DNA of 8,114 bases from assembly GCA_018971905.1 (NCBI GenBank), contig JAGWZS010000077.1, positions 1 through 8,114 of the forward strand. Direction: 5' to 3'. This document shows, piece after piece, positions 1 to 6,789 of the stretch. Position 1 is the first letter of the stretch. The number at the start of each line of letters is the position of its first letter. Source of the DNA: Rhodospirillales bacterium (GTDB lineage Bacteria; Pseudomonadota; Alphaproteobacteria; Acetobacterales; Acetobacteraceae). Position numbers and translations under genes: made by a program. Below the pieces are notes generated by a model. It was not told where the DNA came from. It saw only the letters and a list, made by a program, of their open reading frames with translations, and did no database searches.

Positions 1-438
1 CCAGGCCACACCCCCGCAGACCTCGCCTATGTGATTGGCGATGCCGTGTTCTGCGGCGACACCTTGTTCATGCCCGATTACGGCACCGCGCGGGCGGATT
101 TTCCTGGCGGCGATGCGCGCAAGCTCTACCGTTCCATCCGCCGCCTGCTCGCTTTGCCAGAGACCGCGCGAGTCTTCCTCTGCCACGACTACAAAGCCCC
201 AGGACGCGACAGCTACGCCTGGGAAACCACCATTGGCGCCGAGCGGGCGGGCAATGTGCATGTGCACGACGGCGTGACGGAAGATGCGTTCGTGGCGATG
301 CGCGAGGCGCGGGATGCAACCTTGGGAATGCCGCGCCTGATCCTGCCTTCCGTGCAGGTGAACATGCGTGGCGGCCATCTGCCGCCGCCGGAGAGCAACG
401 GCATACGCTATCTGAAAATCCCGCTGGACGCCGTGTAA
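1..438 (+). CDS. Persulfide dioxygenase-like MBL-fold metallohydrolase (Blh/ETHE1 type), C-terminal part
   Basis: The reading frame is open from the first base, so the gene starts upstream and only the last 145 residues are visible. They carry the ETHE1/Blh signature: metal-ligand His in PGHT (visible residue 3), bridging Asp in CGDTLF (residue 20), the GTARADF segment (29-34) and the third His in CHDY (residue 62). The C-terminal VNMRGG matches the NMRCG region of ETHE1. Enzymes of this family use one mononuclear iron to oxidise glutathione persulfide to sulfite and glutathione in the cytoplasm. Blh proteins of BigR operons have an N-terminal DUF442 domain before this fold; whether this one does cannot be seen. 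Its stop codon overlaps the next start (TAATG), so it is the promoter-proximal visible gene of the sulfur operon. A glyoxalase II-like thioesterase role is possible but less likely given the neighbours. Confidence 0.88.
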   Translation, partial: PGHTPADLAYVIGDAVFCGDTLFMPDYGTARADFPGGDARKLYRSIRRLLALPETARVFLCHDYKAPGRDSYAWETTIGAERAGNVHVHDGVTEDAFVAMREARDATLGMPRLILPSVQVNMRGGHLPPPESNGIRYLKIPLDAV

Positions 439-857
439 TGCCCTTGTCCTGGCTCTTCGGCCTGCTCGGCGGGCTCATGATCGGTACCGCCGCGGCGCTG
501 ATGCTGCTGGGGCTGGGGCGCATTGCCGGGGTAAGCGGCCTTGCCGCCCGTGCCACAGGGCTGGCGGATGCCGGGCCACCGCACACACTGGCCATGGCTT
601 TTATTCTCGGCCTGCCGCTGGGTGGCTGGCTGATGGCGCGCGCCATGGGCGGCGTAAGCCTGAGTATCCCTTCAACCGCTACCCTGGTTGTGGGTGGGTT
701 GCTGGTGGGGTTTGGCACGCGCCTGGGGTCTGGCTGCACCAGCGGGCACGGGGTATGCGGCATGTCCCGTTTTTCCCGCCGCTCCATTCTGGCAACGGTG
801 ATTTTCATGGCCAGCGGCATCGCCACCGTGGCCTTCATGCGGATGGCGGGGTTGTGA
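438..857 (+). CDS. YeeE/YedE family sulfur-transport membrane protein, first half-size subunit
   Basis: This is a 139-residue hydrophobic protein with about four membrane segments (near 3-26, 52-70, 80-96 and 115-135). It carries the hallmark YeeE/YedE (DUF395) motif GSGCTSGHGVCGMSRFSRRS at 97-116, with Cys100 and Cys107. In the full-length thiosulfate transporter YeeE/TsuA such conserved cysteines line the substrate path. At this length it is about half of TsuA and should pair with the next gene product, like PmpA/PmpB of the Serratia pigS operon. The ATG overlaps the previous stop (TAATG) and I see no Shine-Dalgarno sequence, so translation is probably coupled. Transport of thiosulfate, persulfide or a related sulfur species across the inner membrane is the inferred role; substrate and direction cannot be read from sequence. 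Confidence 0.9.
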   Translation: MPLSWLFGLLGGLMIGTAAALMLLGLGRIAGVSGLAARATGLADAGPPHTLAMAFILGLPLGGWLMARAMGGVSLSIPSTATLVVGGLLVGFGTRLGSGCTSGHGVCGMSRFSRRSILATVIFMASGIATVAFMRMAGL

Positions 858-1324
858 TGAAGCAGATTTCCCTAGCACTGCTGGCAGGCGCCCTGTTCGG
901 CGCCGGGCTGGCACTCTCCGGCATGGCGGACCCCGCGAAGGTGCGCGGTTTTCTGGATATTTTCGGCGCCTGGAATCCAACCCTGATGTTCGTGATGGGC
1001 GGCGCGCTGATGCCGATGGGCGTTGCCTGGCGCATCCAGGCGAAGCTGCGCGCCCCCCTGGCGGCGGAGCGGTTCAATCTGCCGGACACAACCAAGCTGG
1101 ATGCCCGACTGATCGGCGGCGCGGTGCTGTTTGGCATTGGCTGGGGCGTTGCCGGGCTGTGCCCCGGCCCGGCCATCACAGACCTCGCCCTGGCACCACG
1201 CGCAGCCTTTGTTTTCGTTCTGGCGATGCTCGCCGGCATGGCCGCCTTTAAATTCACAAGCCCACGCCAGCCAACGGCGCGAAACCTGACAGCAGATTGG
1301 GGAGGCAGAAAAGATGAACGCTAG
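857..1324 (+). CDS. YeeE/YedE family (DUF6691-like) membrane protein, second half-size subunit
   Basis: This 155-residue membrane protein has about four hydrophobic segments (near 4-22, 40-58, 85-101, 113-131). It shows the partner-type motifs LSGMADPAKVRGFLD (20-34) and GIGWGVAGLCPGPAI (93-107, Cys102). The same frame is open further upstream, to about 755, but the ATG at 857 is chosen because it overlaps the preceding stop (TGATGA) and gives the normal N-terminus. It is expected to form one sulfur channel or transporter with the preceding half-protein. The last roughly 20 residues are polar and cytosolic-looking. Their codons contain the strong Shine-Dalgarno sequence of the next gene, and the stop lies 11 bases inside that gene, so the two reading frames overlap. 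Confidence 0.88.
   Translation: MKQISLALLAGALFGAGLALSGMADPAKVRGFLDIFGAWNPTLMFVMGGALMPMGVAWRIQAKLRAPLAAERFNLPDTTKLDARLIGGAVLFGIGWGVAGLCPGPAITDLALAPRAAFVFVLAMLAGMAAFKFTSPRQPTARNLTADWGGRKDER
1299..1305 (+). promoter_or_regulatory. Strong Shine-Dalgarno site for the DUF442-SQR gene
   Basis: GGGGAGG lies 8 bases before the ATG at 1314 and inside the coding end of the preceding YeeE/YedE gene. It fixes the start of the fusion protein. It is the only near-consensus ribosome binding site I see among the internal genes of this operon, which otherwise relies on overlapping stop and start codons. Confidence 0.75.
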
Positions 1325-2912
1325 GCAAATTACACGAGATTTTTCAGTCTCACCGCAAATCACCCCAGAAGAGCTTTCTTCTATAGCGGCACAAGGCTTT
1401 CGCGCAATTATCTGCAACCGGCCAGACGGTGAGGCCGAGAACCAGCCCAATGCCACCACCATGCGTGATGCCGCCGAACAGGCGGGGCTTGGCTTTGTCT
1501 ACGTGCCGGTACCAACCCGCGACGTGAGCGCCAGCGATGCCCGCAAAATGGCCGATGCCCTGGCCAGCCTGCCCGGCCCCGTTCTTGCCTATTGCGGCTC
1601 CGGCGCGCGGGCTGAAGCCGTATGGAATGCGGCACAGGCGCTGCGCGCCTCGCCAAAGAGCCAGGCCCTGAAAATGCATGACGTGGTGATCGTCGGCGGC
1701 GGCAGTGCCGGCATCGCCACCGCTGCAAGCCTGCTCAAGCGCCGCGCGGGGCTAGACATTGCCCTCATTGAACCCGCCGATGTGCATTATTACCAGCCAG
1801 GCTGGACGCTGGTTGGGGCTGGCGTGTTCCAGCCGCAATCCACCTGCCGCCCAATGTCCCAGGTGATGCCGGAGGGGGTGCAATGGATCAAAACCGCCGC
1901 CGCCGGGTTCGCGCCGGATGAAAACCGCGTGATCCTGGCCGACGGCAGCGATATTTCCTACCGTGTGCTCATCGTCGCCACCGGCATCCGGCTGGCGTGG
2001 GAGACAATCCCCGGCCTCGCTGAGACGTTGGGACGCAACGGTGTCACCTCCAATTACCGGTTCGATCTTGCCCCTTACACGAATAGGCTGACCAGCGAGT
2101 TAAAATCCGGCCGGGCCATCTTCACCCAGCCGCCTATGCCCATCAAATGCGCGGGCGCGCCGCAAAAGGCGATGTATCTCTCCTGCGACCGCTGGCTAAA
2201 AGCCGGAGCATTGAAGAATATTTCAGTCGAGTTCGATAATGCCGGGGCTGTGCTGTTCGGCGTGGCCGCTTATGTGCCAGCATTGATGAGCTATATCGAA
2301 CGCTACAACATTCAGCTCAACTTCGAAACGAAATTGGTGAAGGTGGATGGCGAAGCCCGCGTGGCGAGCTTCGAGCGCAAGGGCGCGAACGGTCCTGAGA
2401 TTGTCGAGCGTGCATTCGACATGTTGCACGCCGTGCCGCCGCAGGTGGCGCCGGATTGCGTACGCACCAGCCCGCTTGCCGCGGCCAATGGGTTTGCGGC
2501 GGTGGACGAGGCCACGTTGCAGCACCCCGCCTTCCCCAACGTGTTCGCGCTGGGTGACGCTTGTTCCGCCTCCAATGCCAAAACCGCCGCCGCCGCGCGG
2601 CAGCAGGCCCCGGTGGTGGCGGTAAATGTGCTGGCACAGCTTGAGGGCAAGCCCCTGCAAGCCGCCTATACAGGCTATGGCAGTTGCCCGTTGACGGTGG
2701 AGCACGGGCGCATCGTGCTCGCCGAATTTGGCTACGGCGGCAAGCTGATGCCAACCTTCCCCACCTGGCTACTGGATGGCACCAAACCCACCCGCGCCGC
2801 CTGGTTTCTGAAGGATCGGCTGCTGCCTTCTATCTATTGGCAGGGTATGCTGAAGGGGCGGGAATGGCTGGCGCGGCCACAGCCTCTCAACACCCCGGCA
2901 CAGCCGCGTTGA
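1314..2912 (+). CDS. Fusion of DUF442 sulfurtransferase domain and type II sulfide:quinone oxidoreductase
   Basis: This is a 532-residue two-domain protein. Residues 1 to about 112 are a DUF442 (TIGR01244, rhodanese/phosphatase-like) domain with catalytic loop YCGSGARA (Cys94, Arg99; the CX4R spacing usual for DUF442). Residues 121-532 are a flavoprotein with the FAD-binding VVIVGGGSAG (124-133), the QPGWTLVGAG segment (161-170), and both redox cysteines of type II SQR: Cys279 in KCAGAPQK and Cys417 in LGDACSASNAKTAAA, which align with Cys201 and Cys379 of human SQOR. SQR oxidises sulfide at the inner membrane, passes electrons to quinone and hands sulfane sulfur to an acceptor such as glutathione or sulfite. 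The fused domain could take up that sulfur. Met121 marks the junction but has no good ribosome binding site, so a true fusion is favoured. Automated annotation may call the N-terminal part a tyrosine phosphatase; that is unlikely here. Confidence 0.9.
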   Translation: MNARQITRDFSVSPQITPEELSSIAAQGFRAIICNRPDGEAENQPNATTMRDAAEQAGLGFVYVPVPTRDVSASDARKMADALASLPGPVLAYCGSGARAEAVWNAAQALRASPKSQALKMHDVVIVGGGSAGIATAASLLKRRAGLDIALIEPADVHYYQPGWTLVGAGVFQPQSTCRPMSQVMPEGVQWIKTAAAGFAPDENRVILADGSDISYRVLIVATGIRLAWETIPGLAETLGRNGVTSNYRFDLAPYTNRLTSELKSGRAIFTQPPMPIKCAGAPQKAMYLSCDRWLKAGALKNISVEFDNAGAVLFGVAAYVPALMSYIERYNIQLNFETKLVKVDGEARVASFERKGANGPEIVERAFDMLHAVPPQVAPDCVRTSPLAAANGFAAVDEATLQHPAFPNVFALGDACSASNAKTAAAARQQAPVVAVNVLAQLEGKPLQAAYTGYGSCPLTVEHGRIVLAEFGYGGKLMPTFPTWLLDGTKPTRAAWFLKDRLLPSIYWQGMLKGREWLARPQPLNTPAQPR

Positions 2913-2919
2913 GACCGCC

Positions 2920-3690
2920 ATGGCGCTAGACACCGTTCAATATTTACTGGGTGCCGTTAGTGGCGGGCTGGTTGGCTTCACACTTGGGCTGGTGGGTGGC
3001 GGGGGGTCCATTCTGGCGGTGCCGCTCATGGTTTATCTGGTCGGCGTGCGAGACCCGCATGTCGCCATCGGCACCAGCGCCTTGGCCGTGGCGGCGAATG
3101 CCCTTACCGGGCTGGCAAGCCATGCCCGCGCGCATACAGTGAAATGGCGCTGCGGCGGGCTGTATGCGGCGGCGGGCATTGTTGGTGCCTTTGCCGGCTC
3201 AACCCTCGGAAAAATGGTGGACGGCCAGAAACTTCTGTTTCTGTTCGCGCTGCTGATGGTCGGCATCGGCATCGTCATGCTGCGCGGGCGGCGCAACCAA
3301 GGCGTGGAAGGCGCGCAATGCACGCGCGAAAACGCCCCGAAGGTGCTCGGATTTGGTTTGGCCACCGGAGGGTTTTCAGGATTTTTTGGCATTGGCGGCG
3401 GCTTTCTCATCGTGCCTGGGCTGATTGCCTCTACCCGTATGCCGATCATCAATGCCGTTGGCACCTCGCTGATGGCGGTGGCGGCCTTCGGCTTTACCAC
3501 AGCACTTAATTATGCGGCTTCAGGGCTGGTTGATTGGTGGCTGGCCCTTGTGTTCATCGGCGCGGGTGTTGGCGGAGGCATCGCGGGCACCATGGCCGCC
3601 CACAAACTGGCCGGAAACAGGGGGCAGCTCACCACGATATTCGCCTGCCTGGTTTTCGTGGTGGCCGCCTACATGCTCTACCGCACGTGA
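2920..3690 (+). CDS. TauE/SafE family sulfite exporter-type permease
   Basis: This 256-residue polytopic membrane protein is built as two similar halves, as usual in TauE/SafE (former DUF81). The first half has GLVGGGGSILAVP (23-35) and GTSALAVAANA (51-61). The second repeats the pattern with GFFGIGGGFLIVP (154-166) and GTSLMAVAAF (181-190). Length is typical. Family members export sulfite, sulfoacetate or related sulfur anions, and one closes most BigR-type operons. Here it would remove the sulfite made by the upstream dioxygenase, which is inference from context. The ATG is 7 bases after the SQR stop with only a weak ribosome binding site, consistent with coupling. It is the last gene of the plus-strand operon; the converging glucosidase stop begins 6 bases beyond its own stop. 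Confidence 0.9.
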   Translation: MALDTVQYLLGAVSGGLVGFTLGLVGGGGSILAVPLMVYLVGVRDPHVAIGTSALAVAANALTGLASHARAHTVKWRCGGLYAAAGIVGAFAGSTLGKMVDGQKLLFLFALLMVGIGIVMLRGRRNQGVEGAQCTRENAPKVLGFGLATGGFSGFFGIGGGFLIVPGLIASTRMPIINAVGTSLMAVAAFGFTTALNYAASGLVDWWLALVFIGAGVGGGIAGTMAAHKLAGNRGQLTTIFACLVFVVAAYMLYRT

Positions 3691-3696
3691 TTGCGG

Positions 3697-5118
3697 CTAC
3701 GCCGTTACCGCCGTGTTCAGCTTAATCAGCTGCGCGTACCAATGGTATGAATCTTTTGGCGTACGCTTTTGCGTTTCATAATCCACATCCACAAGGCCGA
3801 AACGCCACTTCAACCCGCCATCCCATTCAAAATCATCCAGCAAAGTCCAGACGAAATAACCAGATACGTTGGCACCCTGGTCGATGGCTTTCTTTAAAAA
3901 TGACAAATGCTGCTGAAGATAGGCGATCCGGCCGGCATCACGCAGACCATTGACGGGCCTGCCGTCCTGCACGGTGGCGAAGCCATTTTCAGAAATGAAT
4001 ATCTCTTGCCGGTTATAGGTGTTGGTGATTCGCATAAGGATTTCAGGCAATCCGTCAGGCTCGATCGGCCAGCCCAGCGCGGTATATTTTACCGGCGCAT
4101 GGTCGGGGCCAAAATTGGCGTCCAGAGGAACCGAGGGGTCGGCCTGTATGTGCAGCCGGCTGTAGTAATTAACCCCGAGCAGATCGATCGGCTGATGCGT
4201 TTGCTCAAGGTCTCCGGGCTGGCAAAATGGCTCGAAATATTCCGCCACCAGCTCCGGGTAATGTCCGGCGAGAAGCGGGTCCAGCACCGCGCCATTCCAC
4301 ATGGCATCCAGGCGTTGCGCCGCCGCCACGTCTTCTGGCTTATCCGTGCTTGGCCAGATTGGCTCGACGCACGCAACCGTGCCAATGCGCCCCTTCACGC
4401 CATTGGCCCGCAAAGCCTGAATCGTCAGCCCCTGACCAAGATTAAGATGATGCAGGGCAGACGCCCAGGACGCCATACCGGTCAACCCTGGCGCATGAAC
4501 CCCAACGCCATGGCCAAACCGCGAATGCACCGCGGCTTCATTCAGCACCATCCAGTGGGAAACACGGTCACCAAAATGCCGGCTGACCTGGTCCGAAAAT
4601 TCCGCCAGCCGGGCGGAGGTATCGCGGTTTCTCCAGCCCCCGCGTTCCTGCAACCTCTGGGGAAGGTCCCAATGATACAGGCACATCCACGGCGCGATAT
4701 TCTTGGCCAGCAGACGATCGATCAGCAGGTCGTAAAAACCAAAGCCGGTGGCATTCGGCGTGCGGTCATCGGTTGGAAAAAGCCGCGACCAGCAAATCGA
4801 AAAACGATAATTCTTGATGCCAGCGCCAGCGATCAGGTCAATGTCTTCCGGCATACGATGGTAATGGTCACAGGCAACATCCGCGGTGTCGCCATCGGTA
4901 ATGTGATGCGGCTCATGGCAGAATACATCCCATATGCTGGGCGCGCGTCCCCCCTCATGCACCGCGCCTTCAATCTGATAGGCCGAGGTTGAGATGCCAA
5001 AATTGAAATTCGGGCCGAATTGCAGCGATTCCATCCCGGCTTGCTTGGCGGGAATAACGGGCAAAGCACTGGCTATGGAAAGAGTTGCCGGTGCAGTTAA
5101 AAGCTTGCGTCTTTGCAT
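3697..5118 (-). CDS. GH1 family beta-glucosidase with export signal
   Basis: This 473-residue enzyme is a glycoside hydrolase family 1 TIM barrel. Visible landmarks: SAYQIEGA (Gln48 sugar contact), YHWDLP (148-153), VLNEA with acid/base Glu194, ISENG with nucleophile Glu377, VWTLLDDFEW (423-432) and RFGLVDVDY (439-447). The Glu431-Trp432 pair, rather than the Ser/Lys/Tyr set of phospho-glucosidases, points to unphosphorylated beta-glucosides or related sugars. The first 28 residues look like a signal: QRRKLL, a moderately hydrophobic stretch, then VIPAKQAG, possibly Tat-dependent. Starting at Met29 would give a normal cytoplasmic GH1 length, but that ATG lacks a Shine-Dalgarno sequence. The Pro normally following the acid/base Glu is Ala. 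It follows the sugar transporter gene by 59 bases on the same strand, so they are probably co-transcribed. GC content looks lower than in the flanking genes in the lines I counted. Confidence 0.9.
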   Translation of the reverse strand: MQRRKLLTAPATLSIASALPVIPAKQAGMESLQFGPNFNFGISTSAYQIEGAVHEGGRAPSIWDVFCHEPHHITDGDTADVACDHYHRMPEDIDLIAGAGIKNYRFSICWSRLFPTDDRTPNATGFGFYDLLIDRLLAKNIAPWMCLYHWDLPQRLQERGGWRNRDTSARLAEFSDQVSRHFGDRVSHWMVLNEAAVHSRFGHGVGVHAPGLTGMASWASALHHLNLGQGLTIQALRANGVKGRIGTVACVEPIWPSTDKPEDVAAAQRLDAMWNGAVLDPLLAGHYPELVAEYFEPFCQPGDLEQTHQPIDLLGVNYYSRLHIQADPSVPLDANFGPDHAPVKYTALGWPIEPDGLPEILMRITNTYNRQEIFISENGFATVQDGRPVNGLRDAGRIAYLQQHLSFLKKAIDQGANVSGYFVWTLLDDFEWDGGLKWRFGLVDVDYETQKRTPKDSYHWYAQLIKLNTAVTA

Positions 5119-5177
5119 AAAAGAACCCGTTCCCCGTGAATTTCAAATCAACACCAGAAAAATGCCTGACATTTCCC

Positions 5178-6563
5178 TTATGCCGCGTCAATCACGCGCG
5201 GCTGCCCCGCCTCAATCTCTTCGAGCGAGCGCCCCATGGTCTCCGGCACCAGATACCAGGTGAACAATATGGAGATAAGGGTGAGGGCCGCATAAAGGTA
5301 AAACGTGTTGCCGCGGCCAATCGCCTGGTTCAGATCCAGGAAGGTAAAAGACACCAGCATGTTGAACACCCAGTTCATGATCGTGGCGACGCTCATCGCG
5401 CGGGCCCGGATGGCAAGCGGGAATATTTCCGAGATCAGCAGCCAGAAGACAGGACCAAGCCCGATCGCGAAAAACGCCACGTAGATTGCGATGAACAGGA
5501 TGATGCCCCAGGCCAGTTCAGGATGGGTGGTCGTCCCAACCGCAAAGCAGGCACCCAGAATGAGCAGTGAGACAAACATGCCTGCAAGCCCGACGAGCAG
5601 GATGTTGCGGCGCCCCACCTTGTCTAGCAGCCGCACCGCGACGATAGTGAATATGACGTTCACCAGGCCGATTCCGGCCGTGACAAGAATCGCCCCCGTG
5701 GCCGTCGCGATGCCGCTATCCGTGAACACAGTGGGAGCAAAATAGATCACCGTATTGATGCCGGTGATCTGCTGAAAAATTGCCAGCCCCACGCCAACCA
5801 CCAGCGGGATACGCACGCGCGCGCTGAATACGGCGGCCCAACCGCCATCGGCGCGTTCAGTCTTGCTGATGTCCTGGCGAAGCGCCTCGAATTCCCGCGC
5901 GGGATCGGTGCCCGGGCGCAGCCGGCGGAGTGCCGCTTCAGCTGCATCTATCTTGCCGCGGCCCATAAGCCAGCGCGGACTCTCCGGCAGAACCAACATG
6001 CCCGCGAACAGCAAGGCGCCCGGCACAGCGGCGGCACCCAGCATCAGCCGCCACGTAAGGCTGCCGCCCTGGCCAGACCCCTGGCCGAAATAGGCCAAGG
6101 CGAAATCCACCAAAAAGGACAGAAAAAGCCCGAGCGTGATGAAAAGCTGGTTCAGTGTTACAATGCCGCCGCGGCGCGACGCATCAGCGATTTCAGAGAG
6201 ATAAAGCGGTGTGAGCATGGAAGCGACGCCGATTGCGAGCCCCAGAATAAAGCGCCCAACAACCAGTATTTCAAAGCTCCAGGCCGATGCGCAAAGCAGC
6301 GCCCCGCCCACGAACACCAGGGCAATTGCCAACAAAACGATGCGGCGGCCAAACCGGTCGGCTATGGGGCCGATGATCGCGGCGCCGATGGCCGCCCCCG
6401 CCAGGGTAACGGCAACCACAAGGCCCTGGAGGCTGCTTGAGAGCTGAAAACTGTTGCGGATGTAAAGCAGCGCACCTGAGATCACGCCCGTGTCGTAGCC
6501 GAACAAAAGCCCACCCAAACCCGCGACGATCGTGATCGCCTTGAAGCCGTTCGTGCCGCCCAT
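5178..6563 (-). CDS. Sugar porter family MFS transporter
   Basis: This 461-residue, 12-helix protein has the sugar-porter signatures: FGYDTGVISGA (21-31), ADRFGRR (68-74) between helices 2 and 3, PESPRWLMGRG (193-203), QQITGIN (264-270), DKVGRR (314-319), GPVFWLLISEIFP (370-382) and VPETMGRSLEEIE (439-451). Gln264, Gln265, Asn270 and Trp374 correspond to sugar-contacting positions of the proton symporter XylE. It should import a monosaccharide with protons across the inner membrane; the exact sugar (glucose, xylose, galactose or inositol) cannot be decided. Length is typical. The ATG at 6563 is supported by a good ribosome binding site. It is first in a likely two-gene operon with the GH1 enzyme, which could supply its substrate by cleaving glycosides outside the membrane. 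Confidence 0.9.
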   Translation of the reverse strand: MGGTNGFKAITIVAGLGGLLFGYDTGVISGALLYIRNSFQLSSSLQGLVVAVTLAGAAIGAAIIGPIADRFGRRIVLLAIALVFVGGALLCASAWSFEILVVGRFILGLAIGVASMLTPLYLSEIADASRRGGIVTLNQLFITLGLFLSFLVDFALAYFGQGSGQGGSLTWRLMLGAAAVPGALLFAGMLVLPESPRWLMGRGKIDAAEAALRRLRPGTDPAREFEALRQDISKTERADGGWAAVFSARVRIPLVVGVGLAIFQQITGINTVIYFAPTVFTDSGIATATGAILVTAGIGLVNVIFTIVAVRLLDKVGRRNILLVGLAGMFVSLLILGACFAVGTTTHPELAWGIILFIAIYVAFFAIGLGPVFWLLISEIFPLAIRARAMSVATIMNWVFNMLVSFTFLDLNQAIGRGNTFYLYAALTLISILFTWYLVPETMGRSLEEIEAGQPRVIDAA

Positions 6564-6570
6564 TACCGCT

Positions 6571-6578
6571 TCCCCTCT
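6571..6578 (-). promoter_or_regulatory. Shine-Dalgarno site of the sugar porter gene
   Basis: On the minus strand AGAGGGGA ends 7 bases before the ATG at 6563. The spacing is good and it supports this start. Confidence 0.65.
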
Positions 6579-6649
6579 GTGGTCGCCTTCTGTGTTGCCG
6601 GAAGGAAACGGCTATTTCACCACCCCGTCAATTGGCCTGCCCGGGGAAT

Positions 6650-6679
6650 TTTGCGGCATGCAGGCAACCCTGCCGCAAA
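6650..6679. repeat. Inverted repeat, 9-base arms, upstream of the sugar porter gene
   Basis: TTTGCGGCA at 6650-6658 is perfectly inverted as TGCCGCAAA at 6671-6679 around a 12-base spacer. Arm centres are 21 bases apart, about two helical turns. It lies roughly 90-115 bases before the sugar porter ATG. It could be a regulator operator or a hairpin in the mRNA leader. The symmetry is seen directly; the function is not known. Confidence 0.5.
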
Positions 6680-6789
6680 TCCGCGCGGCTTGGCTGCGCG
6701 CCAGTCAGCAGGCGCTGCCCACAGAGCCCGCCCCATGGACACGCCCCGAATCAGCGATCCACAACCTGCTTTTGCAAAAACCACAATCC

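Noticed and set aside
68..838. Long open frame on the minus strand opposite the dioxygenase and first YeeE/YedE gene
   Set aside because: It is a shadow of GC-rich coding sequence; the translation is Pro/Arg/Ala-rich without family motifs, and it opposes two clearly recognised genes.
755..856. Upstream extension of the second YeeE/YedE gene to about 755
   Set aside because: The extension is not membrane-like and overlaps the first YeeE/YedE gene by 103 bases; the ATG at 857 gives the standard start and a TGATGA overlap.
1674..1676. Independent start of SQR at Met121, which would make two separate proteins
   Set aside because: No good Shine-Dalgarno sequence precedes it, the frame is continuous from 1314, and a strong site exists at 1299-1305.
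3907..4992. A 361-codon plus-strand open frame inside the GH1 gene
   Set aside because: The opposite strand encodes an unmistakable GH1 enzyme with all catalytic landmarks; the plus-strand product has no recognisable domain and no ribosome binding site stood out.
5160..5174. AAATG/CATTT hairpin just after the sugar porter stop as a terminator
   Set aside because: The stem is only five bases, mostly A-T, and the T-run after it is short; the GH1 gene follows 59 bases on, so read-through is more likely.
6603..6631. TTGACG on the minus strand (6631-6626) as a -35 box
   Set aside because: At 16-18 base spacing the downstream hexamers (TTTCCT, GTTTCC, TTCCTT) do not resemble a -10 box.
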